A stretch of 19,476 nucleotides of DNA from Nitrospirae bacterium CG1_02_44_142 (GCA_001871685.1 MNVK01000022.1:1-19476); one strand, 5' to 3'. Numbered from the stretch's first letter, positions 7,034-14,733 are shown. Numbers and translations: made by a program. Notes: generated by a model from the letters alone, not told the origin.

Positions 7034-7981
7034 ATGTTCAGGATAGAAAAAGAGCAAAAGATTTTTAACCTGGCAGGCATTAAGATAGGCGGACAGCCTG
7101 CTGAGAATCCACCGCTTATGATTGCGTCTATGTTTCACAACAAAGACAGGATACTCGGAGACAGAAAAGGCAGTTTTGACAGGGAAAAGGCAAAGGAGCT
7201 GATAAAAAAACAGGAAGAACTTTCAGCCTCTACAGGCATTCCGTCAATGGTTGCAATGGTTGCGAACACTCCGGAAGAGGCTGAGATTTATATAGATTTC
7301 TTTGTTGAGACAACAGACATGCCTTTCGGGATAGATATGTGGGTTGCCGAGAAAAGGGCCAAGGCAACAGAGCATGTAGCAAGACTTGGACTTCAGGGGA
7401 AATTCCTTTACAACAGCATCACTCCGTGGGATAAAGATATAAAAGGGCAGGTGAACAGATTAAAGGATCTGGGCATAAAGCATGTGGTTGTGCAGGCCTT
7501 TGATGATGCAGACCAGTCTCCCGCCGGACGCCTAAAGTCTCTTGAGCGGATTCTTGAGCAGGGAGCCGGCAGTTTTGATACCATAATCGTTGATACCTCT
7601 GTCATGAATCTGCCGGCGACATCATTTTCGCTTCTTGCCAACAAGATGATTAAGGAAAAACTCGGCCTGCCGTGCGGAGGCGCATATTCTAACGGCACTC
7701 ATATGTGGAAAGAGTCAAAGGAAATATGGGGGCTTGAGGGATTCAAGGCAATGGATGCAGCGGCGCAAGGAATGTCTTCAGCGCTTTGGAGCGATTTCAA
7801 TTTCTATGGCCCGATTGTCACAGCGCCGAGGATATTCCCTGCTGTTGCAACAGCCCATATATTGCTTTCAACACTGGTATATGACGAAACAAAAACCATA
7901 TCTGAAAATCCCGGGCTTCCCATTAGAAAATATTTCTCTGGTTTTTTGGGGAAGCTTGCGGCAGGAGCGGCAAGAAAATGA
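7034..7981 (+). CDS. MtrH/MtvA/MtoA-like methyl-tetrahydropterin methyltransferase
   Basis: This 315-residue protein is clearly of the MtrH family, the subunit that exchanges a methyl group between a corrinoid and tetrahydromethanopterin or tetrahydrofolate. Diagnostic stretches are FNLAGIKIGGQPAENPP at the N-terminus, SMFHNKDRIL..DRKGSFDREKA (residues about 33-56), LIKKQEELSASTGIPSM, and the NTPEEAEIYIDFF repeat-like helix. Bacterial and archaeal O-demethylase operons use such a stand-alone protein (MtvA, MtoA) to pass the methyl group from the corrinoid protein to the pterin. The rest of the integral Mtr complex is absent, so this is a soluble route. The pterin (H4F or H4MPT) is not decided by the sequence. 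The ribosome-binding site is AGAGAGGCGG. Confidence 0.9.
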   Translation: MFRIEKEQKIFNLAGIKIGGQPAENPPLMIASMFHNKDRILGDRKGSFDREKAKELIKKQEELSASTGIPSMVAMVANTPEEAEIYIDFFVETTDMPFGIDMWVAEKRAKATEHVARLGLQGKFLYNSITPWDKDIKGQVNRLKDLGIKHVVVQAFDDADQSPAGRLKSLERILEQGAGSFDTIIVDTSVMNLPATSFSLLANKMIKEKLGLPCGGAYSNGTHMWKESKEIWGLEGFKAMDAAAQGMSSALWSDFNFYGPIVTAPRIFPAVATAHILLSTLVYDETKTISENPGLPIRKYFSGFLGKLAAGAARK

Positions 7982-8007
7982 GAGAACATAAAGTAATAAT
8001 AGAAGTT

Positions 8008-8046
8008 GTCATTGCGAGTCCCGAGCAGCTCGGGACTCGCAATGAC
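8008..8046. repeat. Perfect 18-bp inverted repeat with 3-base loop (GTCATTGCGAG type)
   Basis: Left arm GTCATTGCGAGTCCCGAG (8008-8025), loop CAG, and right arm CTCGGGACTCGCAATGAC (8029-8046) pair without a mismatch. Elements starting GTCATTGCGAG are, from memory, abundant dispersed repeats in genomes of this kind. Here one fills the space between the MtrH-like gene and the next methyltransferase. No poly-T follows on either strand, so it is not a standard terminator, though its RNA would form a very stable hairpin and could stabilise or attenuate the transcript. Confidence 0.9.
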
Positions 8047-8085
8047 AGAAAAATATCAGGATAGCATTGAAAGGAGAACGAATAA

Positions 8086-9114
8086 GTGAGTGATATAACA
8101 TCAAGGGAAAGGGTATTAAAACTATTTTCAGGCGGAGAAGTGGACAGAACACCGTGTTTCAGCGGTATGGGAAATGTTAGTACAGAAGGGCTAAAGGCTC
8201 TTGGTTACAAATTTGCGTCAGTGCATCTTGATGCAAAGAAGATGGCGGACTCCGCAGCCACAAGTTATAAGCTGTTCGGTTATGAGTGCGGGGTGCTTCC
8301 CTTTGACCTTTGCGTGGAAGCCGAAGCGCTTGGATGCCGGATAAATGTTTATGCGCATTCAGAAGACCTTCTCTATCCTACAATAAAAGAAAAAGTTATC
8401 CATAATGAAAACGAGATGGACATTGCAATCCCGGATAATTTTATAAATAAGGGAAGAATCCCTCTGGTCTGCGAGGCTATAGGGTTAATGAAAAAGGATA
8501 TCGGCAATGAGGTGGCTGTCGGGTCTTACGTGTTAGGTCCCTTTACTCTGGCAGGACAGATTATGGAGCTTAATGACCTTCTTAAATTGTCTTTTAAAAA
8601 ACCGGACAAGGTTGGAAAGCTGCTTGATTTGCTGTCTGAGGCAATTATCATGGCTGCAGGAGAGTACGAGAAGGCAGGCGTTGACTATATAACTATAAGG
8701 GAAATGGGAGCCACATCAGATGTATTAAGCCCGAGAGTGTTCAAGAGCCTCATATTCCCGTATCTGAAAAAGATAGTAGGGAAATTAAAGGTTCCCGCCG
8801 TAATCCATACATGCGGAAAGACAAACGACATAGTTACTTCCATGTTGGAAACAGGCGCAAGGGCCATAAGCGTTGACCAGAAAAATGATGTTCAGGAAAG
8901 CCGTAAGAAACTCGGGAAAGACGCTCTGCTTTTCGGCAATTTTGACCCTTACAATGTCCTTGTCACAGGCGCCCCCGAGGCTGTAAAAGAGGCTATGAAG
9001 AAATGTATTGATGATGGAGTAAGCGCAGTATGGCCGGGCTGTGATATATGGCCTACCGTACCGGCGGAAAATTTTAAAGCAATGATGGAAGCAGTTAAAA
9101 ATTACAGGAGGTAA
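8086..9114 (+). CDS. UroD-family methyltransferase 2, MtaA-like (methyl-corrinoid:coenzyme M methyltransferase)
   Basis: This is a 342-residue UroD-superfamily methyltransferase beginning at GTG 8086, nine bases after AAGGAG. The Zn/thiol signature is H241-T-C243 and C319 (VWPGCDIWPTVP). Segments also found in archaeal MtaA/MtbA, as I recall those sequences, are LPFDLCVEAEALGCRIN (72-88), NKGRIPLVCEAI (121-132) and GPFTLAGQ (151-158). MtaA transfers methyl from a methyl-corrinoid protein to the thiol of coenzyme M, which the zinc activates. That fits the CoM-synthesis-like genes at the 3' end of this operon. It sits directly upstream of the corrinoid protein (4-bp gap). An alternative acceptor thiol cannot be excluded. 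Confidence 0.85.
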   Translation: MSDITSRERVLKLFSGGEVDRTPCFSGMGNVSTEGLKALGYKFASVHLDAKKMADSAATSYKLFGYECGVLPFDLCVEAEALGCRINVYAHSEDLLYPTIKEKVIHNENEMDIAIPDNFINKGRIPLVCEAIGLMKKDIGNEVAVGSYVLGPFTLAGQIMELNDLLKLSFKKPDKVGKLLDLLSEAIIMAAGEYEKAGVDYITIREMGATSDVLSPRVFKSLIFPYLKKIVGKLKVPAVIHTCGKTNDIVTSMLETGARAISVDQKNDVQESRKKLGKDALLFGNFDPYNVLVTGAPEAVKEAMKKCIDDGVSAVWPGCDIWPTVPAENFKAMMEAVKNYRR

Positions 9115-9118
9115 CTTT

Positions 9119-9814
9119 ATGTTAACCGAAGAGAAAAAAAAGGAACTTCTTGAGAGGCTGAAAAATGCGGTTATCCAGTATGACGAGGATACGGCAAAAG
9201 AGGCCGCACAGGAAGCGCTTGATGTAGGCATGGAAGCCAACGATGCAATTTTTAACGGACTTGTAAGCGGGATGCAAGAGGTCGGCAGGCTTTTTGAGTC
9301 GCAGGAATATTTTGTCCCTGAGCTCCTCATGTGCGCCGACGCCCTTTATGCAGGGCTTGATATTTTAAAACCCCATGTGAAGCAGCTGGACCTTGGAGTA
9401 AAGGGCTCGGTTGTTATAGGAACTGTTGAGGGCGATGTCCATGATATAGGAAAGAACATAGTGAAAATGATGTTTGATGTTGCAGGGTTTAAGGTCTATG
9501 ACCTGGGAAGGGATGTGCCTCTGGATAAATTTGTTGAGGAGCAGATGAAGACAGACTCTGACCTGGTCTGTCTTTCAGCCATGATGACTACTACAATGAC
9601 AGGCATGAAAAAGGTCATTGACGATTTAAGAAAAAAGAATCCAAAGGTAAAAATAATGATAGGCGGGGCTCCTGTCTCACAGGATATTGCTGAGAAATGG
9701 GGGGCGGATGGTTACGCAAAGGACGCAACTAATGCGCTTAAAGATGCAATCAATATGATAAGTTCGCTGAAAAAACTCAAAGAAGAGGCAGAGGCTGGGA
9801 AAATTGATAGATGA
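9119..9814 (+). CDS. Methyltransferase corrinoid protein (MtbC/MtvC/MtoC-like)
   Basis: This 231-residue protein carries the methyl group on a cobamide. Residues about 1-90 form the four-helix cap domain (B12-binding_2). The Rossmann-like cobalamin-binding domain then has D106-V-H108-D-I-G111 (GDVHDIGKN), with H108 the lower axial cobalt ligand, followed by the LSAMMTTTM loop and IGGAPVSQDIAEKWGADGY at the nucleotide-tail pocket. Every corrinoid-contact motif is intact. At 231 residues it is slightly longer than the usual 205-220. It has a textbook AGGAGGT ribosome-binding site and is flanked by its probable methyltransferase (upstream) and redox/activation genes (downstream). It is the only corrinoid protein in the window, so both UroD paralogues and the MtrH-like enzyme probably share it. 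Confidence 0.95.
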   Translation: MLTEEKKKELLERLKNAVIQYDEDTAKEAAQEALDVGMEANDAIFNGLVSGMQEVGRLFESQEYFVPELLMCADALYAGLDILKPHVKQLDLGVKGSVVIGTVEGDVHDIGKNIVKMMFDVAGFKVYDLGRDVPLDKFVEEQMKTDSDLVCLSAMMTTTMTGMKKVIDDLRKKNPKVKIMIGGAPVSQDIAEKWGADGYAKDATNALKDAINMISSLKKLKEEAEAGKIDR

Positions 9815-10463
9815 TGAGATTGAAAGAGAACTGTTAAACAATGGCGCCGCAATTGTCGGTTTTACTGAAATAAAAGAAAATGCAAGCAGGGATATAGCAG
9901 GACTTACAAGGGCTGTATCAATAGGAGTTGACCGGAAACTTAATGAGAATACGGTCAGCCTCCTGGTTATGCTTTATAAAAAAGCAGCTCGGTTTTTAAA
10001 AAGCAAAGGGTATAGATATCTATGCATCCCTCCGGACTCAGACAGGATAAAGGATAAATTTATAGCGAAACTCTACCATGTCTTTGACCATAAGATGGCT
10101 GCAACCTCAGCGGGCATTGGATGGGTCGGAAAGAACGGCCTTCTTATAAGCCCTGAATATGGGCCGAGACTTTCGCTTGTAACCGTGCTTACAAATGCGC
10201 CCTTGAGCGCCGGAGCCCCGATAGAATTCAGCATGTGCGGCGGCTGTTCCCTCTGCGTGGATTTTTGCCCGTCTAATGCGATTACCGGCAGGGAGTGGTC
10301 CAGATATGAGCCGTATGTTGAACTTGTAAATAAAGACAACTGCGCTTCACACAAAAAAAAGAGCGTAAAACTAAAGGGCAAGCCAAACTGCGGCATGTGC
10401 ATAAACATATGCCCCTATGGGAGAAAAAATTTTAAAGGCGCTCAAGTTGTACAAATCATATAA
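9804..10463 (+). CDS. Short QueG-like protein with double [4Fe-4S] domain
   Basis: This 219-residue protein is related to the C-terminal half of epoxyqueuosine reductase QueG, a cobamide-dependent Fe-S enzyme. The signature TSAGIGWVGKNGLLISPEYGPR is at residues 101-122. Two [4Fe-4S] sites follow: C145-x2-C148-x2-C151-x3-C155P and C180...C196-x2-C199-x2-C203P. It is much shorter than QueG (about 380 residues) and lacks most of that enzyme's N-terminal region, so tRNA modification is unlikely. Its place between corrinoid protein and RACo suggests low-potential electron delivery to cobalt, in the way RamA's C-terminal clusters serve methylamine systems (inference). The start is TTG 9804, overlapping the corrinoid gene by 11 bp; no in-frame ATG is nearby. 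Confidence 0.75.
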   Translation: MIDDEIERELLNNGAAIVGFTEIKENASRDIAGLTRAVSIGVDRKLNENTVSLLVMLYKKAARFLKSKGYRYLCIPPDSDRIKDKFIAKLYHVFDHKMAATSAGIGWVGKNGLLISPEYGPRLSLVTVLTNAPLSAGAPIEFSMCGGCSLCVDFCPSNAITGREWSRYEPYVELVNKDNCASHKKKSVKLKGKPNCGMCINICPYGRKNFKGAQVVQII

Positions 10464-10496
10464 TATGAAATTTGTGATTATATTGGAGGAAGTTGG

Positions 10497-12506
10497 ATGA
10501 AGAAGCATAGGGTTATTTTTCAACCTGCAGGCAGAAGGGGTGAGATTGAAGAGGGGAAGACACTCCTTGAAGCGGCGCAGGCGTTGGGTGTTGACATTGA
10601 GGGTCTCTGCGGAAGCAAGAAGGTATGCGGTAAATGCAAGGTGAGGATAGAAGAAGGTTATTTTGAGAAGGATAATATTGAATCAGGGATGAAACATCTT
10701 TCGCCCATCACTGAGGCCGAGAAGAAACACATCAAGCCTGAAGACGGCCCCGGCATTAGATTAGCCTGCACGGCTGAGATTCACGGCGACATAAAAATAT
10801 TTGTGCCTGAACGGTCACGCGCCGGCAAGCAGGTAGTTCGCAAGGCCGCCAAGGAACTCTCCATCAAACTGGACCCGGCTGTTAAGAAATACAATGTTGA
10901 GCTGACGCCTCCGACACTTCATGATATGACTGTTGGTGATTATGAGCGGGTGCTTCAATTCCTGCAGGACGATTACGGCCTGACCGGCCTCTCGTGTGAC
11001 TTTATAGTCCTTCGCGACCTGCAGAACATTCTCCGTGCGGGAGGGTGGAAAGCAACGGTTACCGTATGGATGGACCAAGAAATAATCAAAGTGGAGCCGG
11101 GGTTTGTGGAGATGAGCTATGGCCTTGCTGTGGACATCGGGACCACGACCTGCGTTGGTTACCTGACAGACCTCGGCACCGGGAATGTTGTGAATACTGA
11201 GTCCATCATGAACCCGCAGGTGCCTTACGGTGAGGACGTGATGTCAAGGATAACCTATGCAATGTCAAATCCGGATGGACTTGAAATAATGCAGAAAGCC
11301 ATTATTTCAGGGCTTAATGACATCATTGAGCGTGTAGTTTCGGAGATTATAAAAGACGGCCCCCCCACCCATCCCTCCCCCTCGAGGGGGAGGGCAAGGG
11401 AGGGGGGCTTTGTGATAGACGATATGACGATTGTTTTTAATACAGCAATGCACCATATATTCCTCGGGCTTAATCCAGAGTATATCGGCCGCTCGCCGTT
11501 CATCCCTGCTGTGCAGAAGTCATTGGATATAAAGGCGAGGGACCTGAGCATAAAAATAAATCCGGCCGCATATATTCATGTGCTGCCCATAGAGGCCGGT
11601 TTTGTCGGAGCAGATAATGTAGGTGTTTTAATAGCGGAAGAACCTTACAAGCAAGACGAGATGGTTTTGATTATTGATATAGGAACGAACGGGGAACTGC
11701 TTATGGGCAATAGAAATAAAGTATGCTCCACCTCGTGCGCTACAGGCCCTGCGTTTGAGGGCGCTCAGATTAAGTTCGGCATGAGGGCGGCTCCGGGCGC
11801 TATTGAAACAGTTCTGATAGACCCTGTTACAAAAGAGCCGAGATACAAGGTAATCGGCAAGGCTGACTGGCATACTCACATGGAGAAGGTAAATGCAAAA
11901 GGCCTCTGCGGTTCAGGCATTATAGGTATAGTTGCAGAGCTGTTTAAGGCGGGGATTATAGACAAGTCGGGAAGGTTTGTGATGGATTTAGGCACACGTA
12001 GAGTGAGAAAAGGCGTTGACGGAAAACCGGAATATGTGCTTGCCTGGGCTGATGAGACGTCAATCGGGACTGATATAACTGTCACACAGGCAGACGTCAG
12101 GGCGCTGCAGCTTGCAAAGGGCGCTCTTTACACAGGCGCCAAACTGATGATGAAGAAACTTGGCATTACGAAACTTGACAGGGTTGTGCTTGCAGGCGCC
12201 TTCGGCAGCCACATAGATAAGGAGGCGTCCCTTACGCTCGGGATGTTTCCTGACTGCCCTATTGAGAAGGTTTATGCAGTTGGGAACGCGGCAGGAGATG
12301 GAGCCCGCATGGCTCTGATAAACAAATCAAAGAGGACAGAGGCAGATGAAAAAGCCAGATGGGTTGAGTTCCTTGAGATTGCAACGGACCCGGCATTTGA
12401 GAGAGAGTTCATGCAGGCAATGCATATCCCCCACATGAAAGACCTTTTCCCGAATCTGAAGACAATGCTTGAGAAGTCAGGCAGCAAAGTGGAGATAAAG
12501 GGGTGA
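10497..12506 (+). CDS. RACo-type ATP-dependent reductive activator of corrinoid protein
   Basis: This 669-residue protein returns inactive Co(II) corrinoid to Co(I) using ATP and low-potential electrons. The N-terminus is a plant-type [2Fe-2S] ferredoxin: C38-x5-C44-x2-C47 and C91. A linker follows, then an ASKHA ATPase-like fold with two phosphate loops, AVDIGTTTCVGYLTD (starting about residue 209) and LIIDIGTNGELLMG. The C-terminal DUF4445-type region includes LDRVVLAGAFGSHID. RACo, OdmA and MtoD proteins accompany MtvABC-type operons. Residues about 288-305 (GPPTHPSPSRGRAREGG) are encoded by a GC-rich palindromic repeat inserted in frame, with no family counterpart. ATG 10497 has a GGAGGA ribosome-binding site. 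The TGA overlaps the next GTG. Confidence 0.93.
   Translation: MKKHRVIFQPAGRRGEIEEGKTLLEAAQALGVDIEGLCGSKKVCGKCKVRIEEGYFEKDNIESGMKHLSPITEAEKKHIKPEDGPGIRLACTAEIHGDIKIFVPERSRAGKQVVRKAAKELSIKLDPAVKKYNVELTPPTLHDMTVGDYERVLQFLQDDYGLTGLSCDFIVLRDLQNILRAGGWKATVTVWMDQEIIKVEPGFVEMSYGLAVDIGTTTCVGYLTDLGTGNVVNTESIMNPQVPYGEDVMSRITYAMSNPDGLEIMQKAIISGLNDIIERVVSEIIKDGPPTHPSPSRGRAREGGFVIDDMTIVFNTAMHHIFLGLNPEYIGRSPFIPAVQKSLDIKARDLSIKINPAAYIHVLPIEAGFVGADNVGVLIAEEPYKQDEMVLIIDIGTNGELLMGNRNKVCSTSCATGPAFEGAQIKFGMRAAPGAIETVLIDPVTKEPRYKVIGKADWHTHMEKVNAKGLCGSGIIGIVAELFKAGIIDKSGRFVMDLGTRRVRKGVDGKPEYVLAWADETSIGTDITVTQADVRALQLAKGALYTGAKLMMKKLGITKLDRVVLAGAFGSHIDKEASLTLGMFPDCPIEKVYAVGNAAGDGARMALINKSKRTEADEKARWVEFLEIATDPAFEREFMQAMHIPHMKDLFPNLKTMLEKSGSKVEIKG
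11359..11408. repeat. GC-rich palindromic repeat inserted in frame in the RACo gene
   Basis: An imperfect palindrome is centred on CTCGAG (11381-11386), with two 25-base arms. The inner 11 bases pair perfectly (CCCTCCCCCTC with GAGGGGGAGGG) and the C-run/G-run ends pair again. Its composition (runs of C on one side and G on the other) is unlike the surrounding codons. It is 50 bp long including its edges and leaves the reading frame open. The encoded PSPSRGRAREGG string is typical of dispersed bacterial repeats that are accidentally translated. Confidence 0.8.
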
Positions 12507-12826
12507 CAAGGGTTATTGTAAATTCGGGGATATGCGGTTTTTCGGTTACAGTTACTGCGGAAAAAAGGGAAGGAAAAGAAATTCACATATCTCTTGATAC
12601 GGAATGCGAGATGGTGAAAAAGATGGCTGAAGATATTTCAAGCCTTGAGATGATGGCTGTCTTTACAGGTTTTTTAAACAATCCTGTTTACAAAGCCGCA
12701 GAGCGGCATCTGAAGCATGCGGCATGTCCTGTGCCTTCAGGGATTTTAAAGGCGCTTGAAGTGGAGGCGGGCCTATGTTTGCCAAAGGATGTTAAGATGT
12801 CTTTTATTAAGGACAAGGAACATTGA
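12503..12826 (+). CDS. Small conserved protein of corrinoid loci (DUF6951-like)
   Basis: This 107-residue soluble protein has no assigned function. It begins with GTG 12503 overlapping the RACo stop by 4 bp (GTGA), so its synthesis is tied to RACo. Notable features are an N-terminal VNSGICGFSVTVTA strand pair with C11, then C35, and a C-terminal block with HLKHAACPVPSGILKALEVEAGL (C75) and C92. From memory, small proteins with NxGICGF and HAACPVPxAILKAxEVEAG patterns recur beside RACo and methyltransferase genes in anaerobes, and the domain is catalogued as an uncharacterised family. The four Cys and the histidines around C75 could bind metal or an Fe-S cluster, or act on thiols. I cannot assign a reaction. 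Confidence 0.7.
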   Translation: MTRVIVNSGICGFSVTVTAEKREGKEIHISLDTECEMVKKMAEDISSLEMMAVFTGFLNNPVYKAAERHLKHAACPVPSGILKALEVEAGLCLPKDVKMSFIKDKEH

Positions 12827-12838
12827 AAGGGTGTTTAA

Positions 12839-13534
12839 TTGAATTATTATGGATTGATACTGGCGCTGCTTGTATATACATCCTATGCAGCTTTATTCCT
12901 GAGGCTGCTGTGGCGCATTTTATTTTTATTGAAGGCTTCAGAGCTTGCTAATGCAGGGAATAAACCGCCTGCAAAGGCCTCTGCAAAGATAATTACAAAT
13001 GGCATTTTTGATATTATGTTTCTTGCAAGGCTCTTCAGGGCCAATGAATGCTTATGGCTTGGAGAGTGGCTGTTTCATATCACCTTCTTAATGGTTATGG
13101 TCAGGCATCTCCGGTATTTTATAGAGCCTGTTCCGCAGTGGTTAGTGGATTTCCAGAAAGCGGGTATAGGCGCGGGTTATATCTTTCTTTTGGCGCTGGT
13201 ATATATAATGGCGTTTAAACTTTTTATTGAAAAAAAGAAATACCTGTCCAGCTATAATTTTTTCCTTTTAACCCTTCTTCTTTTGATTGCCGTATCGGGT
13301 TTTCTCATGAAAAATTTTATACAGGCAGATATAGTTAACGTAAAGACCTTTATGATGGGAGTATTTTCTTTCAGGATGTATCAAGCGCCGTCAAGCATAC
13401 TATTTTCCTTCCATCTCATAATGAGTTTAATCTTCCTGATATTCCTGCCTACCCATGTATTTTCCGCTCCATATACCATATTGGAAGCGCATAAACATGA
13501 TGAAGAGCTAAAGGGGCTTATGTATGAAAGATAG
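12839..13534 (+). CDS. HdrE/NarI-like membrane b-type cytochrome
   Basis: This is a 231-residue integral membrane protein with five predicted hydrophobic segments (about 4-31, 78-95, 110-130, 138-160, 185-208). Histidines in the NarI/HdrE pattern are positioned to hold two b-type hemes: H80 and H90 in the second helix (GEWLFHITFLMVMVRHLRY), H192 and H206 in the last (SFHLIMSLIFLIFLPTHVFSAP). It starts at TTG 12839 after GAAAGGGTG. It overlaps the HdrD-like gene by 11 bp, which is the order expected for an HdrE-HdrD pair. It would link the cytoplasmic Fe-S subunit to a membrane quinone. DsrM- or NarI-type alternatives are less likely, because the next gene is HdrD-like and no dsr or nar genes are near. 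Confidence 0.85.
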   Translation: MNYYGLILALLVYTSYAALFLRLLWRILFLLKASELANAGNKPPAKASAKIITNGIFDIMFLARLFRANECLWLGEWLFHITFLMVMVRHLRYFIEPVPQWLVDFQKAGIGAGYIFLLALVYIMAFKLFIEKKKYLSSYNFFLLTLLLLIAVSGFLMKNFIQADIVNVKTFMMGVFSFRMYQAPSSILFSFHLIMSLIFLIFLPTHVFSAPYTILEAHKHDEELKGLMYER

Positions 13535-14732
13535 GGACTCATTTATAGAATGCTTATCACCCAAGCAGCTTGCGGAACTTGACGCCTGTACGCAATGCGG
13601 CGAATGTCTTAAATACTGCCCTGTGCAGGAGGTTACAGGCAACAAAGCCATTTCTCCACCTGAAAAGATACGCATGTTCAGGGAATTCATAAGGGCTGCT
13701 GAAGGCCTAAAGGCAAGGCTTTTCGGAAGCCGGATTGATGACAAGCTCCTGCAGGATTTTGTTAAGGCAGTTTATGAATGCACTACATGCGGGGCATGCG
13801 GGCAGGCCTGCACAGTAGGAATATTTACGCAGAGGCTCTGGCCCTTTTTACGCAAGGAGATGGTTAGGCGTGGTCTCGGTCCCATAGGCGCACAGGCAGA
13901 GACGCCTGATGCAGTGAAGAATACAGGAAATCCTTATAAGAAACCGGCAGAAGAGAGATTCAAACCCTGGTTTCCTGAGAATGTCAGGGTTTCAGAGAAA
14001 TCAGAGATTGCTTATTATGCGGGATGTACAGGAGCGTATGAGGCGCAGCCTATGGTAAAGGGCGATGTGATTGTATTAAATGCGATAGGAGTGGAATTCA
14101 CCATGCTTCCTCCCGAAGAGGAGGTGTGCTGCGGTTTCCCTCTTTTTATAACAGGCCAGCACGATATGCTTGAGGATTTGGTTAAAAGGCTTGTGGATGC
14201 ATATTCAGACAGAGGGGTTAAGACCCTATTGTGCTCATGTCCGTGCTGTGTGAATATGATGACACGGGACTGGCCGGTTTTCTACGGCAGGGAGCTTCCT
14301 TTCAGGATACGGCATATTACGCAATTCGTTGCAGATGCAATAAATAATGGAAGGCTTGTCATTAAAAAGAAGTTAAAGGAAAGGCTTATTTATCATGACC
14401 CGTGTTATCTGAGCAGGGGCGTAGGAATAACAGAAGAGCCCCGGATGGTCCTTGAAAGCATTTCAGGCGTTAAACTTCTGGAGTTTGACAGAAACAGGGC
14501 TAACTCCAGATGCTGCGGGGCAGGAGGCGCTGCGCGAAAGGTCTATCATGAAAATGCCGTTGCGATAGGAAGATTGACAATTGACGAGGCTGTTGCCAAG
14601 AAAGCCGACAGATTGATTCTGAGCTGCCCTGCATGTTATGCAAAAGTTAATGAGGCAATGGAAGGATATGATAAGAAGATTAGGATTGTAGATATAATGG
14701 AACTTGTTTCAGGGTTGATTGAGGGGAAATGA
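13524..14732 (+). CDS. HdrD-like heterodisulfide reductase Fe-S subunit
   Basis: This 402-residue cytoplasmic protein has two ferredoxin-type [4Fe-4S] sites (C22-x2-C25-x2-C28-x3-C32P and C86-x2-C89-x2-C92-x3-C96). Two complete CCG domains follow: C168, C202-C203-G, C239-x2-C242; and C294, C330-C331-G, C368-x2-C371. In heterodisulfide reductase, paired complete CCG domains hold the two non-cubane clusters that cleave CoM-S-S-CoB. Many GlpC- and lactate-oxidase-type relatives have lost one set, so retention of both argues for disulfide/thiol chemistry. Being fused in HdrD style (ferredoxin plus CCG) and paired with a cytochrome b, it matches membrane HdrDE. The actual disulfide here, CoM with an unknown partner, is inferred. 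It is directly followed by the cysteate synthase-like gene. Confidence 0.87.
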   Translation: MKDRDSFIECLSPKQLAELDACTQCGECLKYCPVQEVTGNKAISPPEKIRMFREFIRAAEGLKARLFGSRIDDKLLQDFVKAVYECTTCGACGQACTVGIFTQRLWPFLRKEMVRRGLGPIGAQAETPDAVKNTGNPYKKPAEERFKPWFPENVRVSEKSEIAYYAGCTGAYEAQPMVKGDVIVLNAIGVEFTMLPPEEEVCCGFPLFITGQHDMLEDLVKRLVDAYSDRGVKTLLCSCPCCVNMMTRDWPVFYGRELPFRIRHITQFVADAINNGRLVIKKKLKERLIYHDPCYLSRGVGITEEPRMVLESISGVKLLEFDRNRANSRCCGAGGAARKVYHENAVAIGRLTIDEAVAKKADRLILSCPACYAKVNEAMEGYDKKIRIVDIMELVSGLIEGK

Positions 14733-14733
14733 C

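Noticed and set aside
8008..8046. Intrinsic terminator splitting the operon
   Set aside because: Very strong hairpin but no T-run on either strand, and the downstream gene continues the same pathway with a short gap.
8785..9330. 181-residue minus-strand open frame opposite the second UroD gene and the corrinoid gene
   Set aside because: Lies wholly antisense to two well-supported genes, has a Ser/Cys/Phe-rich composition typical of a shadow frame, and no recognisable domain.
14719..14733. TTG start for the cysteate synthase-like gene
   Set aside because: ATG 14734 has a properly spaced AGGGG; the TTG would leave five extra residues and lacks such a site.
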